From positions 124,001-188,000 of the forward strand of contig JANFNE010000013.1 in assembly GCA_024867545.1 (NCBI GenBank): a stretch of 64,000 bases of DNA, given 5' to 3'. Position 1 is the stretch's first letter; every line of letters starts with the position of its first letter. Below the pieces are notes generated by a model. That model did not search any database, had not been told where the DNA came from, and saw only the letters and a list, made by a program, of their open reading frames with translations. The stretch is from Phytopythium helicoides. Lineage: Eukaryota; Oomycota; Peronosporomycetes; Pythiales; Pythiaceae. This document shows positions 31,966 through 42,950 of this stretch, in pieces. A program made the translations under genes and the position numbers.

Positions 31966-34011
31966 ATGGGCGCCGTGGAGAGCACGCCGGCGCCGGCCGT
32001 GGCGCCGACTGTCAAGACGCTGACGGTGGCTCCGGCCCCGTACTCGTTCGAGGTGGCCGACTCGCGCACCGACAAGCGCGGGCCGGCGAGAGAGACGCAC
32101 GTCCAGTCGACGTACGACCCGGCGTCGACGCTGTACACGAACCTGCTGGCGCGCAAGAAGATCGACCCCGAGGGCGTGCTGCCGCTCTTCGGATCGCGCA
32201 AGATCGACCCCAAGACGGGCGACGCCGGCGCATACGAGTGGATCAACCTCAAGGACTTCCTCGCCTGACGTCGACGCATGCGCGTCCGGCATGAAGAACT
32301 CGCTCAACACGGAGCGCGGCTCGCTCATCGGCCTCTTCAGCAAGAACCGATACGAGTGGTGCCTCGTCGAACACTCGGCCAACCGCATGGCGTACACGCT
32401 CGTGCCGCTGTACGACACGCTGGGACCCAAGGCCGTGCCGTTCATCATGAACCACACCGAGATGAAGGTGGTCTTCTGCGCCAAGGAGCAGTTCAAGACG
32501 CTCATGGACTGCATCGGCGAGTGCCCGACCGTCAAGACCATCGTGCAGTTCGAGGACGACGTCGACAGCGACGAGACCGAGCTCGCGGCCAAGCACAACG
32601 TGCAGCTGCTGACGCTGGCGCAGCTCATGAAGGCTGGCAAGGAGAACATCGTGCCGGCCGACCCGCCCAAGCCCGAGGACATCTCGACGATCTGCTACAC
32701 GTCCGGCACGACGGGCGACCCGAAGGGCGTGGTGCTGACGCACGCCAACTTCGCGGCCGAGGCCTGCGCGTGCGACTTCGTGACGGACATCTACCCGTCG
32801 GACGTGTACATCGCGTACTTGCCGCTGGCGCACGTGTACGAGCGCGCGATCCACGCCAAGGTGATCAAGGACGGCGGCTCGATCGGCTTCTACCAGGGCG
32901 ACGTGGCCAAGCTCGTGGACGACCTGCAGGAGCTGCACCCGACGATCTTCGTGACGGTGCCGCGCCTGCTGAACCGCATCTACGACAAGGTGACCCACGG
33001 TGTGGCTCGCGCGTCGGCCTGTCAAGAAATACCTGTTCGAGCGCGCGTACTCGTCCAAGGAGCGCCACCTGAACGCGGGTGGCTGGCTCACGCACGGACT
33101 CTGGGACCCGGTCGTGTTCGGCAAGCTGCAGGCGCTCATGGGCGGCCGCGTGCGCCTCATCATCAACGGTTCGGCGCCGATCACCAAGGAGGTGAAGCAG
33201 TTCTACCAGATCGTCTTTGGCTGCACGGTGCTCGAGGGTTACGGGCTGACAGAGACCTGCGCTGCGTTCACGTGCTCGACGGTCAACATGCCAGTCGGCA
33301 ACCACGTGGGTGTGCCGCTCCCGGGTCTTCAGGCTCGACTGGAGGACGTGCCGGAGATGAACTACACGAGCAACGATGAGCCGCGTCCGCGCGGCGAGAT
33401 CCTGCTCAAGGGCCCGACGGTGTTCCAGGGCTACTACAAGCAGCCGGAGCTGACGGCGCAGGTCAAGGATGCCGACGGGTGGTTCCACACGGGCGACATT
33501 GGCTGCTGGAACGAGGACGGCACGCTGAGCATCATCGACCGCAAGAAGAACATCTTCAAGCTGTCGCAGGGCGAGTACGTGGCGCCCGGAGAAGATCGAG
33601 GCCATCTACTGCAAGAGCCGCTTCGTGGCGCAGGCGTTCGTGTATGGCGACTCGCACCAGAACTACCTCGTGGGCGTGATCGTGCCGAATGAGGGCGCCA
33701 TCGAGCACTGGCTGGAGGACCAGCCTGCGAGCGGCAAGTCGTCTGCGTCGTCGTCCTCGGGCTCGACGAGCGCCATGACGCTGGAGCAGATGTGCGCGGA
33801 CCCGGAGGTGAAGCGCGCCGTGGCCGCCGACCTGGAGGAGATCGGCAAGCAGTTCAAGCTGTTCCGCTTCGAGCGCGTGCAGAAGATCCACCTGACGCCC
33901 GAGGCCTTCGCGTTGGAGAACGACCTGCTCACGCCCACGTTCAAGCTCAAGCGCCCGCAGCTCAAGCAGCACTTCGCCAAGGAGCTCGCCGACATGTACG
34001 CCTCGCCGTGA
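31966..34011 (+). CDS. Long-chain acyl-CoA synthetase 4, three frameshifts
   Basis: An ACSL paralogue of ~680 residues starting MGAVEST (Gly2, Ser6) at 31966. An upstream in-frame ATG at 31705 only adds non-homologous, Arg-rich sequence. P-loop [20 protein letters not shown] and the FACS signature are present, with a Ser-rich insertion near the C-terminus (SSASSSSGSTS). Extra single bases at 32264-32266 (producing a TGA), 33018-33020 and 33588-33589 break the frame; each restores alignment with the other paralogues when skipped. ACSL4 and ACSL5 lie 461 bp apart in tandem. Confidence 0.85.
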
Positions 34012-34472
34012 CTCGCTGCGCCGCCGGTCAGCAGGCTGTAGGACTTGTATCAGCTGTGGATGCGTCGCTCCGGAGGAATTTATGATTGTGAAAGTACTTT
34101 GCGATGCGCTGGAGACGCAGGTGCGAGTGACGTGGAGTTGATGACATCAGGGCTCGCCATGAGGTGTCATGTCAGTGTCAGAGAGCCGCAGCTGGCTTCA
34201 AGCCGCAATCAATCCGAGCGGAAAATCCCTACGGTCGTGGTTTAAGAACCTCTAGTAACCCGTACATCATCCATCTAAACACTCCAAGAATCCACTATTC
34301 CCCTTCAAAACACCTCTGTAATTGAATATATCAACTCGCATTGTGCGCTCACCCATGCACTGCGCGCGCACCTGAACGCGCGCACCCGCTCCAAGATCGC
34401 CGGCGACGTTCCGAGCGGCCTCACTTCGCATCTCGCCGCCCCCAGCGCTTTCTCCTCCAGCCGCCGAGCCCC
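34012..34472. other. Intergenic, ACSL4-ACSL5
   Basis: 461 bp holding the ACSL4 3' end and the ACSL5 promoter. I see no gene or repeat in it. Confidence 0.5.
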
Positions 34473-36448
34473 ATGGAGACGCCGCCTGTCGTCTACTCGC
34501 ACGAGCTGCCGGGCACGGCCACGGCCACGCGCGGCGCCGCGCGCATGTCGGACATCCCGAGCCTGTACGACCCGCAGGCGACGCTGTACTCGAACCTCAT
34601 GACGACGCGGCTGGGGCTGGACCCGCAGGGCGAGAAGCCCATCTTCGGCTCGCGGCCGAGGGACCCGCGCACCGGCAAGGTCGTGGACGGCGAGTACGAG
34701 TGGGTGACGCTCAAGCAGTTCGTGAGCGACGTCGAGGCCTGCGCGTCCGCCATGAGCGCCAAGCTCGCGCTGCCCCGCGGTGCCATCGTCGGCGTCTTCA
34801 GCAAGAACTGCTACGAGTGGTGCCTTGTCGAGCACGCCACCAGCCGCATGGCCTACGCGCTCGTGCCGCTATACGACACGCTCGGCCCCACGGCCATCCC
34901 CTTCATTATGAGCCACACCGACATGTCGGTCATCTTCTGCGCCAAGGCCCAGTTCAAGACGCTCATGGGCGTCGTGCACGAGTGCCCAACCGTCAAGACG
35001 GTCGTGCAGTTCGAGGACGACGTCGACGACGAGGAGATCAAACTCGCCAAGGAGCACGACGTCTGCGCTCGTGACCATGAGCGAGATGCTCAAGTTCGGC
35101 AAGGAGAATGTCGTGCCGGCCGACCCGCCGCTCCCGGGCGACCTGTGCACGATCTGCTACACCTCCGGCACGACGGGCGACCCGAAGGGCGTGATGTTGA
35201 CGCACGGCAACCTCATGGCCGCCGTCGGGTGCTCGCTCAACTACGTCCTCATCAACGGCGACGACGTGCACCTGTCGTATCTGCCGCTCGCGCATTGCTT
35301 CGAGCGTGTGATCCAGACGGCTGTGATTGCAGTGGGAGGTCGCATTGGCTTTTACCAGGGCGAAGTATCCAAGATGCTGGAGGACCTTGCGGTACTCAAG
35401 CCCACCTATCTTCCCTGGTGTCCCGCGCGTTCTCAACCGCATCTACGACAAGATCACTCAGGGCGTTTCACAGGCTGGAGGCATCAAGCAGTGGCTCTTC
35501 GACACGGCGTATGCATCCAAGCATGCTGCGCTGCTCGCTGACAGTTCTGCTCGCTCGAATCGGCTGTGGGACTGGCTCGTGTTCAACCGTGCCAAGCAGG
35601 CGCTCGGTGGCAATGTGCGCCGCATGATGAACGGCTCAGCTCCGCTCTCGACAGACGTCAAGCATTTTATCCAAATTGTCTTTGGCGTTCCGATGCTCGA
35701 GGGCTACGGGCTTACGGAGACTACAGCTGTGGCAGCCTGCTCGACCGATGACATCCCGTCAGGTGACCACATTGGCATTCCGCTCGCGGACGTGCAGATC
35801 TGCCTGGAGGATGTTCCGGAAATGAACTACACTAGTCGAGACACGCCGCGGCCTCGAGGAGAGATTCTCATCAAGTGCCCGAACCTGTTCGTAGGCTACT
35901 ACAAGGATCCCGAGAAGACGAAAGAGGCGATCGACGAGGATGGCTGGTTCCACTCGGGCGACATCGGCGCCTGGAACCCGGACGGTACGCTCAGCGTGAT
36001 CGACCGCAAGAAGAACATCTTCAAGCTTTCGCAGGGCGAGTACGTTGCTCCTGAGAAGATCGAGGGCATCTACATCAAGAGCCCGCTGGTGGCCCAGGCC
36101 TTTGTCCATGGAGACTCGATGCAGAGCTTCCTGGTGGGTATTATCGTGCCGGACGCTGACGTGGTGCGCAAGTGGGCGGCCGAGAATGGCATCACGGGCG
36201 AGGACGCGTCGCTTGAGCGGCTGTGCGACTCCAAGAAGGACTCGCGGCTGGCGGACGCGATTGCCAAGGACCTGGACGAGCTCGGCACCAAGTACAAGTT
36301 GTTCGGCTTTGAGCGTGTGCGCAAGCTGCGGCTGCACCCGGAGCAGTTCACGGCCGAGAACGACCTGGCCACGCCCACATTCAAGCTCAAGCGACCGGCG
36401 CTCGCGCGCACTTTCCGCGCGGAGATCGACGAGATGTACAGCTCGTAG
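34473..36448 (+). CDS. Long-chain acyl-CoA synthetase 5, two frameshifts
   Basis: An ACSL paralogue of ~657 residues. The start METPPVV at 34473 (CCATGG) is followed directly by the YSHELPG segment that aligns with FSREVPD of ACSL3, so this copy lacks the Gly2 acylation-type extension of ACSL1-4. P-loop [21 protein letters not shown] and the FACS signature (WFHSGDIG) are present. Extra single bases at 35063-35064 and 35405-35407 break the frame; homology continues through both. With ACSL6 it forms the subgroup without an acylation signal and probably sits elsewhere in the cell (inference). Confidence 0.87.
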
Positions 36449-37001
36449 GTGCTCTTTATGCTAATGAACGAATGCGTTATCCACCTGCGAATCTCGCTTG
36501 AAAACCAACTTAAGCGCACGGAGCTCGCGACCGCCGCCTCATTGGTGGTCGACACGCTTCCCATCCACATGCTTCAAGCTCTGGAGGTTCAACCGACTAC
36601 TACAATACATCATCACACGTCAAGCTGTCGTGACTCAGTCATGCCATGGTATGACATGCGAGCGTATCCAACGGCCAAGAGCTCCGGACTTGTCTCGCTC
36701 CATGGCTCGCCGAACTGGCGAAACCTCCTTTATGATCTGATTCTTTTGATGACTTTAAAGTCTCCTTTAGCACTTTTGAACACGTTTTATCGGAGTATAG
36801 TTGTGGGATCCGAATAAGGTTTCGTGCTGAACTCATGCGAGTCGGACGTGGCGCTGCCCCTTGTCCGTACAGTACCAAGCGAGCGGCTACGTTAGTTTCG
36901 CCCGACGCCAGTCGATCGATCTCGATCCTCGCTCACTCCCGAAGTTGCCAGCTCCCGACCAGCGCACACCTGAATTCTCTGCGACTTCCACGCTTGCCAC
37001 C
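36449..37001. other. Intergenic, ACSL5 / elicitin-like
   Basis: 553 bp. No supported gene. A GCTCACTCCCGAAGTT stretch near 36930 is a weak match to the oomycete initiator and would place the elicitin-like transcript start ~70 bp before its ATG. Confidence 0.4.
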
Positions 37002-37544
37002 ATGCCACGACGATACTCGGGGCTCTTGGCGCTGACAGCGCTGCTGGCGGCGACTGTCGCGGTTGTGAGCGCAGACGACAGCGATGTGCCGTTGTGCACG
37101 TACGCGGAGCTGGGATCGCTCACGACCAACAAGAACCGCACGCTGTGCGCCAAGGAGACGGGCATCGACATATCTACGCTCACGGGCACGCCGACCGACG
37201 CCCAGCTGCAGATCGTGTGCGACGCCGACGCGTGTGTGGCGCTTGTCAACGCCATCCTCGAGATCGACCCAGACGACTGCACGCTGCCCACCAACACGGA
37301 CCTGCAGCTCATGAGCGAATTCGTAGACCCCGTGGTCAAGTACTGCTCCGCGCAGGGTGTGAGCTTCATCACACCCAACAGCACGGACTCGGACTCGGGC
37401 GATGTTGACGTCGGCGACGATGACAGTGCCAGTGCGTCGGCCAGTGGGTCTGTCGACAGCGGAAGCAGTAGCGCGGCTGCCTCGGTTGTGGCAAGCGTCG
37501 GTGTCGTTGCGATGGCATCCGTGGCCACGATACTAGCGCTGTGA
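37002..37544 (+). CDS. Elicitin-like secreted protein with GPI-type tail
   Basis: 180 residues. A signal peptide (~1-23, ending VVSA) is followed by a ~95-residue domain with exactly six cysteines in the elicitin spacing (PLC, TLC, IVC, DAC, DDC, KYC). Elicitins are small extracellular proteins of Phytophthora and Pythium that bind sterols and other lipids; some trigger plant defence responses. After the domain comes a Ser/Asp/Ala-rich spacer and a hydrophobic end (ASVATILAL), the pattern of a GPI-anchored elicitin-like (ELL) protein rather than a free 98-residue elicitin. The start is the ATG at 37002 in a CACCATG context; an upstream in-frame ATG lacks a signal peptide. It lies between lipid-activation genes, which fits a lipid-handling theme (inference). 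Confidence 0.85.
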   Translation: MPRRYSGLLALTALLAATVAVVSADDSDVPLCTYAELGSLTTNKNRTLCAKETGIDISTLTGTPTDAQLQIVCDADACVALVNAILEIDPDDCTLPTNTDLQLMSEFVDPVVKYCSAQGVSFITPNSTDSDSGDVDVGDDDSASASASGSVDSGSSSAAASVVASVGVVAMASVATILAL

Positions 37545-38390
37545 GCACTTCCGAGCTTGCATTCGTGAAGTTTGCTGCGGGAGCTCGATCACTGTCTCGA
37601 TGTTTCCATGTAGTGAGAGTCTATAACGCGCCATGGAGAATACCTACCGCTGCCTTCCCTTCGAGTGAAGACTCGGTCGTACATCATACAATAGGAAAAG
37701 TTTCCCTTTCGAGTTGCTTTCATCGGGGTACGCGCAGTGACATCGATCCGATCTTTACCATGACCGACCTCATCCATCGAGCGCCTCCTTCCATCTTGCC
37801 TTACCGACAACCTGCCGACCTTCTCCGCTGTCTCACACTCTAAGAAGGAAGCCGTCGGCCACCGGCGTTCATGAGCAGAAGGAAGACACCGATCAGAGCT
37901 CACCCATCGAGCTCCTCCATCGAGCTAGTGCATTTGCTGCCGACTTGCTGCCGACCTCCAACGCTGTCTCACTCGTGTAGGAGAGCTCCTTGATTCCACC
38001 GGTTCGACCACTTCCGAGCATACCGAGGCAGTACGTGTCTCTCGTGATTGCGATGAGTGACCTCGAGCCTAGAGACAAAACCACGCACGTGATTGGCGGC
38101 GGCTGGCGGTTGAAGGCGGTTGACGCCGAATGCCATGTAGGCGCAATCGAGCCCACCTCAGCCTCCCCGCTCGCAATCCGCAGCTTTAGCGCTCATAACA
38201 CAAAACCTACTGATTTACAGTCTAAACCAACTAGATGGCGCTGATTTGCTCTACGAAAATAGCTTTGTATAGGATCTAACTTTCCTTGATTCGACGCCTA
38301 AAACACCGGCTGTCTCTTGCGCCACCCATCATCGTCGCATCTGATGACAACGATCCACGTCGGACGTCTCCGAACGACGCTTAGCTTCGG
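37545..38390. other. Intergenic, elicitin-like / HIG1-like
   Basis: 846 bp. It contains only short open frames on both strands without domains. A partial internal repeat is visible near 37800-37980 (copies of GCCGACCTTC.CCGCTGTCTCAC and of the text around GAGCTC.CATCGAGC). Confidence 0.45.
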
Positions 38391-38406
38391 GCTCATTCCC
38401 CAATTG
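38391..38406 (+). promoter_or_regulatory. Oomycete initiator (INR) element
   Basis: GCTCATTCCCCAATTG matches the oomycete initiator consensus GCTCATTYBNCAWTTT at all but the last base. It lies 71 bp before the ATG of the HIG1-like gene, the usual distance for an oomycete transcription start. Confidence 0.7.
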
Positions 38407-38461
38407 CCTGCTTCCAAGCACCGCCAGCTCCAGCACCACCACCACCTCGACGTCAGCAGCC

Positions 38462-39061
38462 ATGAGCTCCACGACCGCACAGCCCAACACCATCAAGACG
38501 TGGGTCGACAACAACCCGGACGTGGTTCGCGACCGGATCACGACCCACGCCAAGAACGCGGGCTTCGCTGCCGGCGCAAAGACGCTCATGGTCACTGGGC
38601 CAGCCGCGTACGTGGCCAACCTCAAGTGGACGGCGTTCCGCAATCGGCCTCAACACGAGCGGCAAGACGGCGCTGGTCATCATGCCGGCCCTCGCGGCCT
38701 TCGCGTTCACCGTCCGAGTCGCTGCTGGCGGTTGGCGCCAAGAACCCGACCAAGTACATCGCGCAGCTGGACGGCGAGGTCGTCGAGAAGGAGAAGGCGT
38801 CCACGCTCAAGCTCTGGCAGCGAGCCGCCAACCACGTGTACGACCACCCCGTACAAGACGCTTGTGACCATCAGCGCGCCGCTGGTGGCCGCCATTTACG
38901 CGGCGCAGCACGCCAACAAGAACATCACTGCCTCGCAGCAGATCATGACGACGCGAATCTACGGCCAGGCCTCGGTCGTCGTGCTACTGCTGAGCTCGAT
39001 GGCGTTCCACGACTACATGTCCAAGCGCGGCCGCTTCGAGCCCGACGAGTCCGACAACTAG
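38462..39061 (+). CDS. HIG1-domain-like mitochondrial protein, copy 1 (frame broken internally)
   Basis: About 199 residues, in tandem with the homologue at 39463. The start MSSTTAQ at 38462 and the end (GRFEPDESDN) are in the same frame, but the middle is shifted by three single-base insertions, near 38646-38649, 38714-38715 and 38847-38851, which together restore the frame. Skipping them gives continuous alignment with copy 2. The C-terminal region (NKNITASQQIMTTRIYGQ followed by a hydrophobic helix) resembles the HIG_1_N domain of respiratory-supercomplex factors. Two or three hydrophobic segments are present. The assignment is by pattern only. Confidence 0.6.
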   Translation: MSSTTAQPNTIKTWVDNNPDVVRDRITTHAKNAGFAAGAKTLMVTGPAAYVANLKWTAFRNRPQHERQDGAGHHAGPRGLRVHRPSRCWRLAPRTRPSTSRSWTARSSRRRRRPRSSSGSEPPTTCTTTPYKTLVTISAPLVAAIYAAQHANKNITASQQIMTTRIYGQASVVVLLLSSMAFHDYMSKRGRFEPDESDN

Positions 39062-39462
39062 AGCCCACCCGAGTTCCGCGCTCATGTAATGTATCCTTTT
39101 CGTCTAACAGACAACTCCCTCGTTTAACTGCACCTTTTGATTCGGATCTCCAAATCCTACCGACTGGCGCTTTAATTTTCCATCGGCCAGGGGCCAATTC
39201 GCGGCCGAAACCGCCGCTGACTCGGACTTTGTATACCTCATCTGCCTCAACGTGTCCGCCTCGCCGCTCGCTAATTGCGCACCTCCCCGCCGCCAACGCC
39301 ACCGCCACCTACCGCCGCACGCTCTTCCGCCTACGTACCATCCATCATGCGCGCGTGTTTCTGCCTCGCTGTCTCACCAGGCGCCGCCCGCGCCACCTCA
39401 GCGCCGCGCCACTCGCCAAGTCGCAGCCCGCAGCCCAGAGCCCCAGCGCCCCCAGCCCCGCC
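39062..39462. other. Spacer between the HIG1-like copies
   Basis: 401 bp. It holds the 3' end of copy 1 and the promoter/leader of copy 2. No other gene seen. Confidence 0.5.
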
Positions 39463-40077
39463 ATGAGCTCCTCGATCGCGGCAGACGGCACCACCACCTC
39501 GTGGGTGGACGAGAACCCCGACAAGCGCCGCGACATCATCACGCGCCACGCCTACATGGCCGGCATCAAGGCCGGCTCCATCGCCATGATGTTCTCGGCC
39601 CCGGCTGTCTACGTGGCCAACCGCAACTGGCGAGCCTTCCGCACGCGCCTCAACGTGAGCGCCAAGACGGCGCTCGTCATCTCGCCCTTCCTCGGAGCGT
39701 TCTCGCTCGTCTCGGAGCGCCGTCTGGCCGCCGCCGCGCAGAACCCCAAGCTATACATGGCGCACATCGAGGGACAGGTGGCCGACGTCACCGACCCGGA
39801 TGCCAAACTCAAGCTATGGCAGCGAGCCGCCAACCACGTCTTCGACCACCCCTACAAGACGCTTGTGTCGGTCAGCGTGCCGCTCGTCGGCGCCATCTAC
39901 GCCGCGCAGCTCGCCAACAAGAACATCACGGTCTCGCAGCAGATTATGACGACGCGAATTTACGGCCAGGCGTCCGTTGTGGTGCTGCTGCTCAGCTCGA
40001 TGGCGTTCCATGACTACATGTCCAAGCACGGCCGCTTCGAGGTCGAGGCCGAAGGCAAGCACGACAACGACCAGTAG
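39463..40077 (+). CDS. HIG1-domain-like mitochondrial protein, copy 2
   Basis: An intact ORF of 204 residues starting at the ATG at 39463 (GCCATGAG). It shares with copy 1 the N-terminal TWVD/SWVD.NPD motif, a first hydrophobic segment (GSIAMMFSAPAVYVAN), the helix LKLWQRAANHV.DHPYKTL, and the C-terminal hydrophobic pair ending SMAFHDYMSK.GRFE. The SQQIMTTRIYGQ segment before the last helix is the HIG1-like signature. HIG1 proteins assemble cytochrome bc1-oxidase supercomplexes in the mitochondrial inner membrane. No cleavable presequence is obvious. The tandem duplication is old enough that the N-terminal halves differ at most positions. Confidence 0.6.
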   Translation: MSSSIAADGTTTSWVDENPDKRRDIITRHAYMAGIKAGSIAMMFSAPAVYVANRNWRAFRTRLNVSAKTALVISPFLGAFSLVSERRLAAAAQNPKLYMAHIEGQVADVTDPDAKLKLWQRAANHVFDHPYKTLVSVSVPLVGAIYAAQLANKNITVSQQIMTTRIYGQASVVVLLLSSMAFHDYMSKHGRFEVEAEGKHDNDQ

Positions 40078-40565
40078 ACATTCTTTCCCGTGTCGCGAGT
40101 GGCCAAGGCGTGCGTCCGACTGGACGGTTGCGCCTATTGTAGAGCCACATGCCGCACCACGTTAATCTATGCTCCCCAAAGAGCGCCTGCGGTGGAGCCC
40201 CATGCTTTCCTCACGGTAGGGCTGGCAGCAATCCAATAAAATCGGTAACATGTTGCATTTTTGCCTTCATAAGACATGAACGGGGTGGTGGTCGCCACCG
40301 TGCTGGTCATTGCAATTGAAGTGCAAGTAGCATGAGCTGACTTGGTTGCCATGGATGTCAAGGATGTGAATCGCCATGACCGTTTCTTTGCAAAACTCTT
40401 GTCACCGGAAATAGCCACTGAACCTCATCAACTTGCTTTGGTTCTCGCACATGAAACCACCGAGCGTGCTTTATTTACGAATGGAAAACCAATAGTGCTT
40501 CTTTGCGAGTCATTCACCACAGAAGGTGGTCGAGCACCTGCCCACGAGCTGCAGAGCTAACCAAG
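40078..40565. other. Intergenic, HIG1-like / CDC50
   Basis: 488 bp without a supported gene; short frames on both strands only. Confidence 0.45.
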
Positions 40566-41930
40566 ATGCCGGCGATCGTCGTGCACCAAGATGACATTGA
40601 CCCGAGCTCGCTGACCACGCCCATGGTGGCGCCTCTTCCTGTTGGCACAACCATGGCTGAAGCTCAGCAATCGGGCTTCCAAAGAAACCAAAAGAGTCGA
40701 GCAAGCCAGAGAACGCGAACAGACCAGATAATTCACGATGGACACAGCAGCAATTGCCAATGTGGCAGCCAATGCTAACTCTCAATTGGACCATCATCTG
40801 GTGTTTCGCAGTAGCCGCTACGTCTATCGCACTTGGCGTGGCAATTGTGGCAACTTCATCAACTCTGACGACATTGCGAGTTACGTATGACGACGGTGGT
40901 TCTGGCGATGCGGTCGCAACGCAGACGGATGGCACGATATCCGATGTCAGCAAATGCATCTTGATGAAGTCGGATGATGCGAACTCTTTTCACGCCGACC
41001 ACACATGTTTTGTGACTTTCACACTGCCGGACAACGTGACAACCCCGCTTTACGTTTTTTACGAGCTTGACAACTTCTTCAGCACCACCGGCGATTTGTA
41101 TCCTCTATTGACCGCACGCAATTCACTGGTGAGTGGACTCCTGCAGTGGCGCTTACTGCCTGCGCTCCTCTCGAGACGGCCGAGTCGGAACGATGCATTG
41201 CTGGTGCATGTGACGCCAACAGCAGAACCCGAGCTCTTTTCCCGTGCGGTATTGTGGCGAACACAATGTTCAACGACATTTTCTGGCTGCATGCTGGTAG
41301 TCTCCCTACGGGAGAGTCTTTAGATCTTACCGATTTGATCTCAAATGGCGTTGCAAGGACATACCCGACGCCGCACAAGAACCCGAGTTGGTATAATTAC
41401 GCAAGCGACGACGCGTACTTGCCTGTGTGGCGCAATCCCAACATGAGCCGGATCATCCCAACGCCAAATGACACAGAGGGGCAACAAGTTCATATCACGA
41501 GCGACTACACGAACAGCACTGCGTGGGTTCATCCCCTACAGATGAGCATTACGGTGTCGGCACCGGCGTCGAGAATGAGTTTTGGCGAGTTTGGGTCGAA
41601 GGAGCTGCGATTGAACCGTTCCGAAAAACCTATGCGCGTATCGAGAAGTACGAGGTGCTACCTGCAGGCACGACGCTGACCTTCGCAGTGCAGTCCAACT
41701 ACTTTGTGCGGTCATTCAAGGGCAAGAAGTCGATTGTCATCGGCGAGATCGGGTGGTTTGGCAGCGAGAACACTCCACTTGGCGCCTTCTTCATTGGAGT
41801 TGGTGCCCTGTTTCTGCTGGCGGGCGTGCTTGCGGCCGCTCGCAAGTGCAGCGGAGCTCGAGTGCCCGGCGACGCCTCTGCACTCGCTTGGAAAAAGCAG
41901 CAGCGTGGCGCGAAACACAAATTACACTAG
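40566..41930 (+). CDS. CDC50/LEM3 family flippase subunit, three frameshifts
   Basis: The translated pieces match the CDC50/LEM3 family, the beta subunit that P4-ATPase lipid flippases need for exit from the ER and for activity. Visible marks, in order: RWTQQQLPMWQP before the first transmembrane helix, YVFYELDNFF, a Cys-rich ectodomain with PCGIVANTMFND, KNPSWYNY, EHYGVGTGVENEFWRVW, PFRKTYARIE, a KKSIVIGEIGWFG strand, and a second transmembrane helix (FFIGVGALFLLAGVLAA). The restored length would be ~455 residues. One base is missing near 40672, one C near 41080 (the family has YELDNFYQ.HRR here) and one G near 41544. All three breaks are deletions, unlike the mostly inserted bases in the ACSL genes. 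The start at 40566 (MPAIVV) is the first ATG giving a plausible cytosolic N-terminus. Confidence 0.85.
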
Positions 41931-42950
41931 AGCTTTGGTCACGCCTTTGGTAAGAGCACGTTTGCTCAGCGGAACTCACCATAAGCCCTTCCATCTATCG
42001 TAGAAGGAGATTGCCATAAATGCATTGCGAGGTTTGCCCCTATTTTCTCTAGTCTACACGGAACTGCTTTGGAAGCTTTGTCTGAATCCAGCGCTCATTT
42101 ACATCCGTATGGTCTAGTCCCAAACATATGAGGCATAGCTTATCGATGAGCATCCCCTTCCGTCTCCACCGGAAGCGCTGCACACCACAGGGTAGACTGG
42201 TACATTGCATGTGCCCTTGCTGCACAGTTCGGTGTGTTGCTCGGGAGAGGAGAGCCTGGCACTGCGATCACACGACTGTTGACGTGGACATCAAGGAGCT
42301 CGAATGGAGGAACCCGAGCCTATCAGATCGCCACCGATGACCTCACCAGTTGAAGCCGCTCTTTTCCTGCATCGGTGCAGTCCTCGAACGCCGACGAAAG
42401 CCAGGCTCACTCGATGGAGTCGTCCAGTCGGCGCCTGTGCGGGCGGATCACCTGACCGGTTCAACTCTGACGTACGTCAGCGACGCCCTTCTGTCCTGTT
42501 TCAATCTGTTTGCCAGCCACAACCAGCATGACTCACCCGCGCAAAACGCAGCGCGCTCGCGTCTAAAACGCAAGTCTCCGGTTCGCAAAGCTGAGGTCCC
42601 CGACGTGTCGACGAGCCCCGAGGGTCCGCAACCCGCGCCTCCCCCGCGCTAATCCGCCGCTGAGACTTTGCTAATCCCACGGTGGCCTCGCCACGCCGGC
42701 ATCCCAGCTGGCCCTCGCCATGCCACTCCCCATGGTTTGCCATCGGAAGGTCCGCCAGCTGCTTCAACTCCCTCCGCGAGTCGACTGTGGCTGTAAAAGC
42801 GCTCGACGCCGCCTACGGTACGCCTCGCCACTCATGCCACGCATGCCACGCACGACTCGCCCGCAGCAGTAGCCGCTCCATTCCTGATCCCTCCGAGTTC
42901 GTCGACCACCTCTGCCTCCCCAGCCACCTCCGAAGCTCGAGACCGGCCCG
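41931..42950. other. Intergenic, CDC50 / ACSL6
   Basis: 1,020 bp with no supported gene. Short open frames without domains lie on both strands; the last ~250 bp are the CT-rich ACSL6 leader. Confidence 0.45.
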
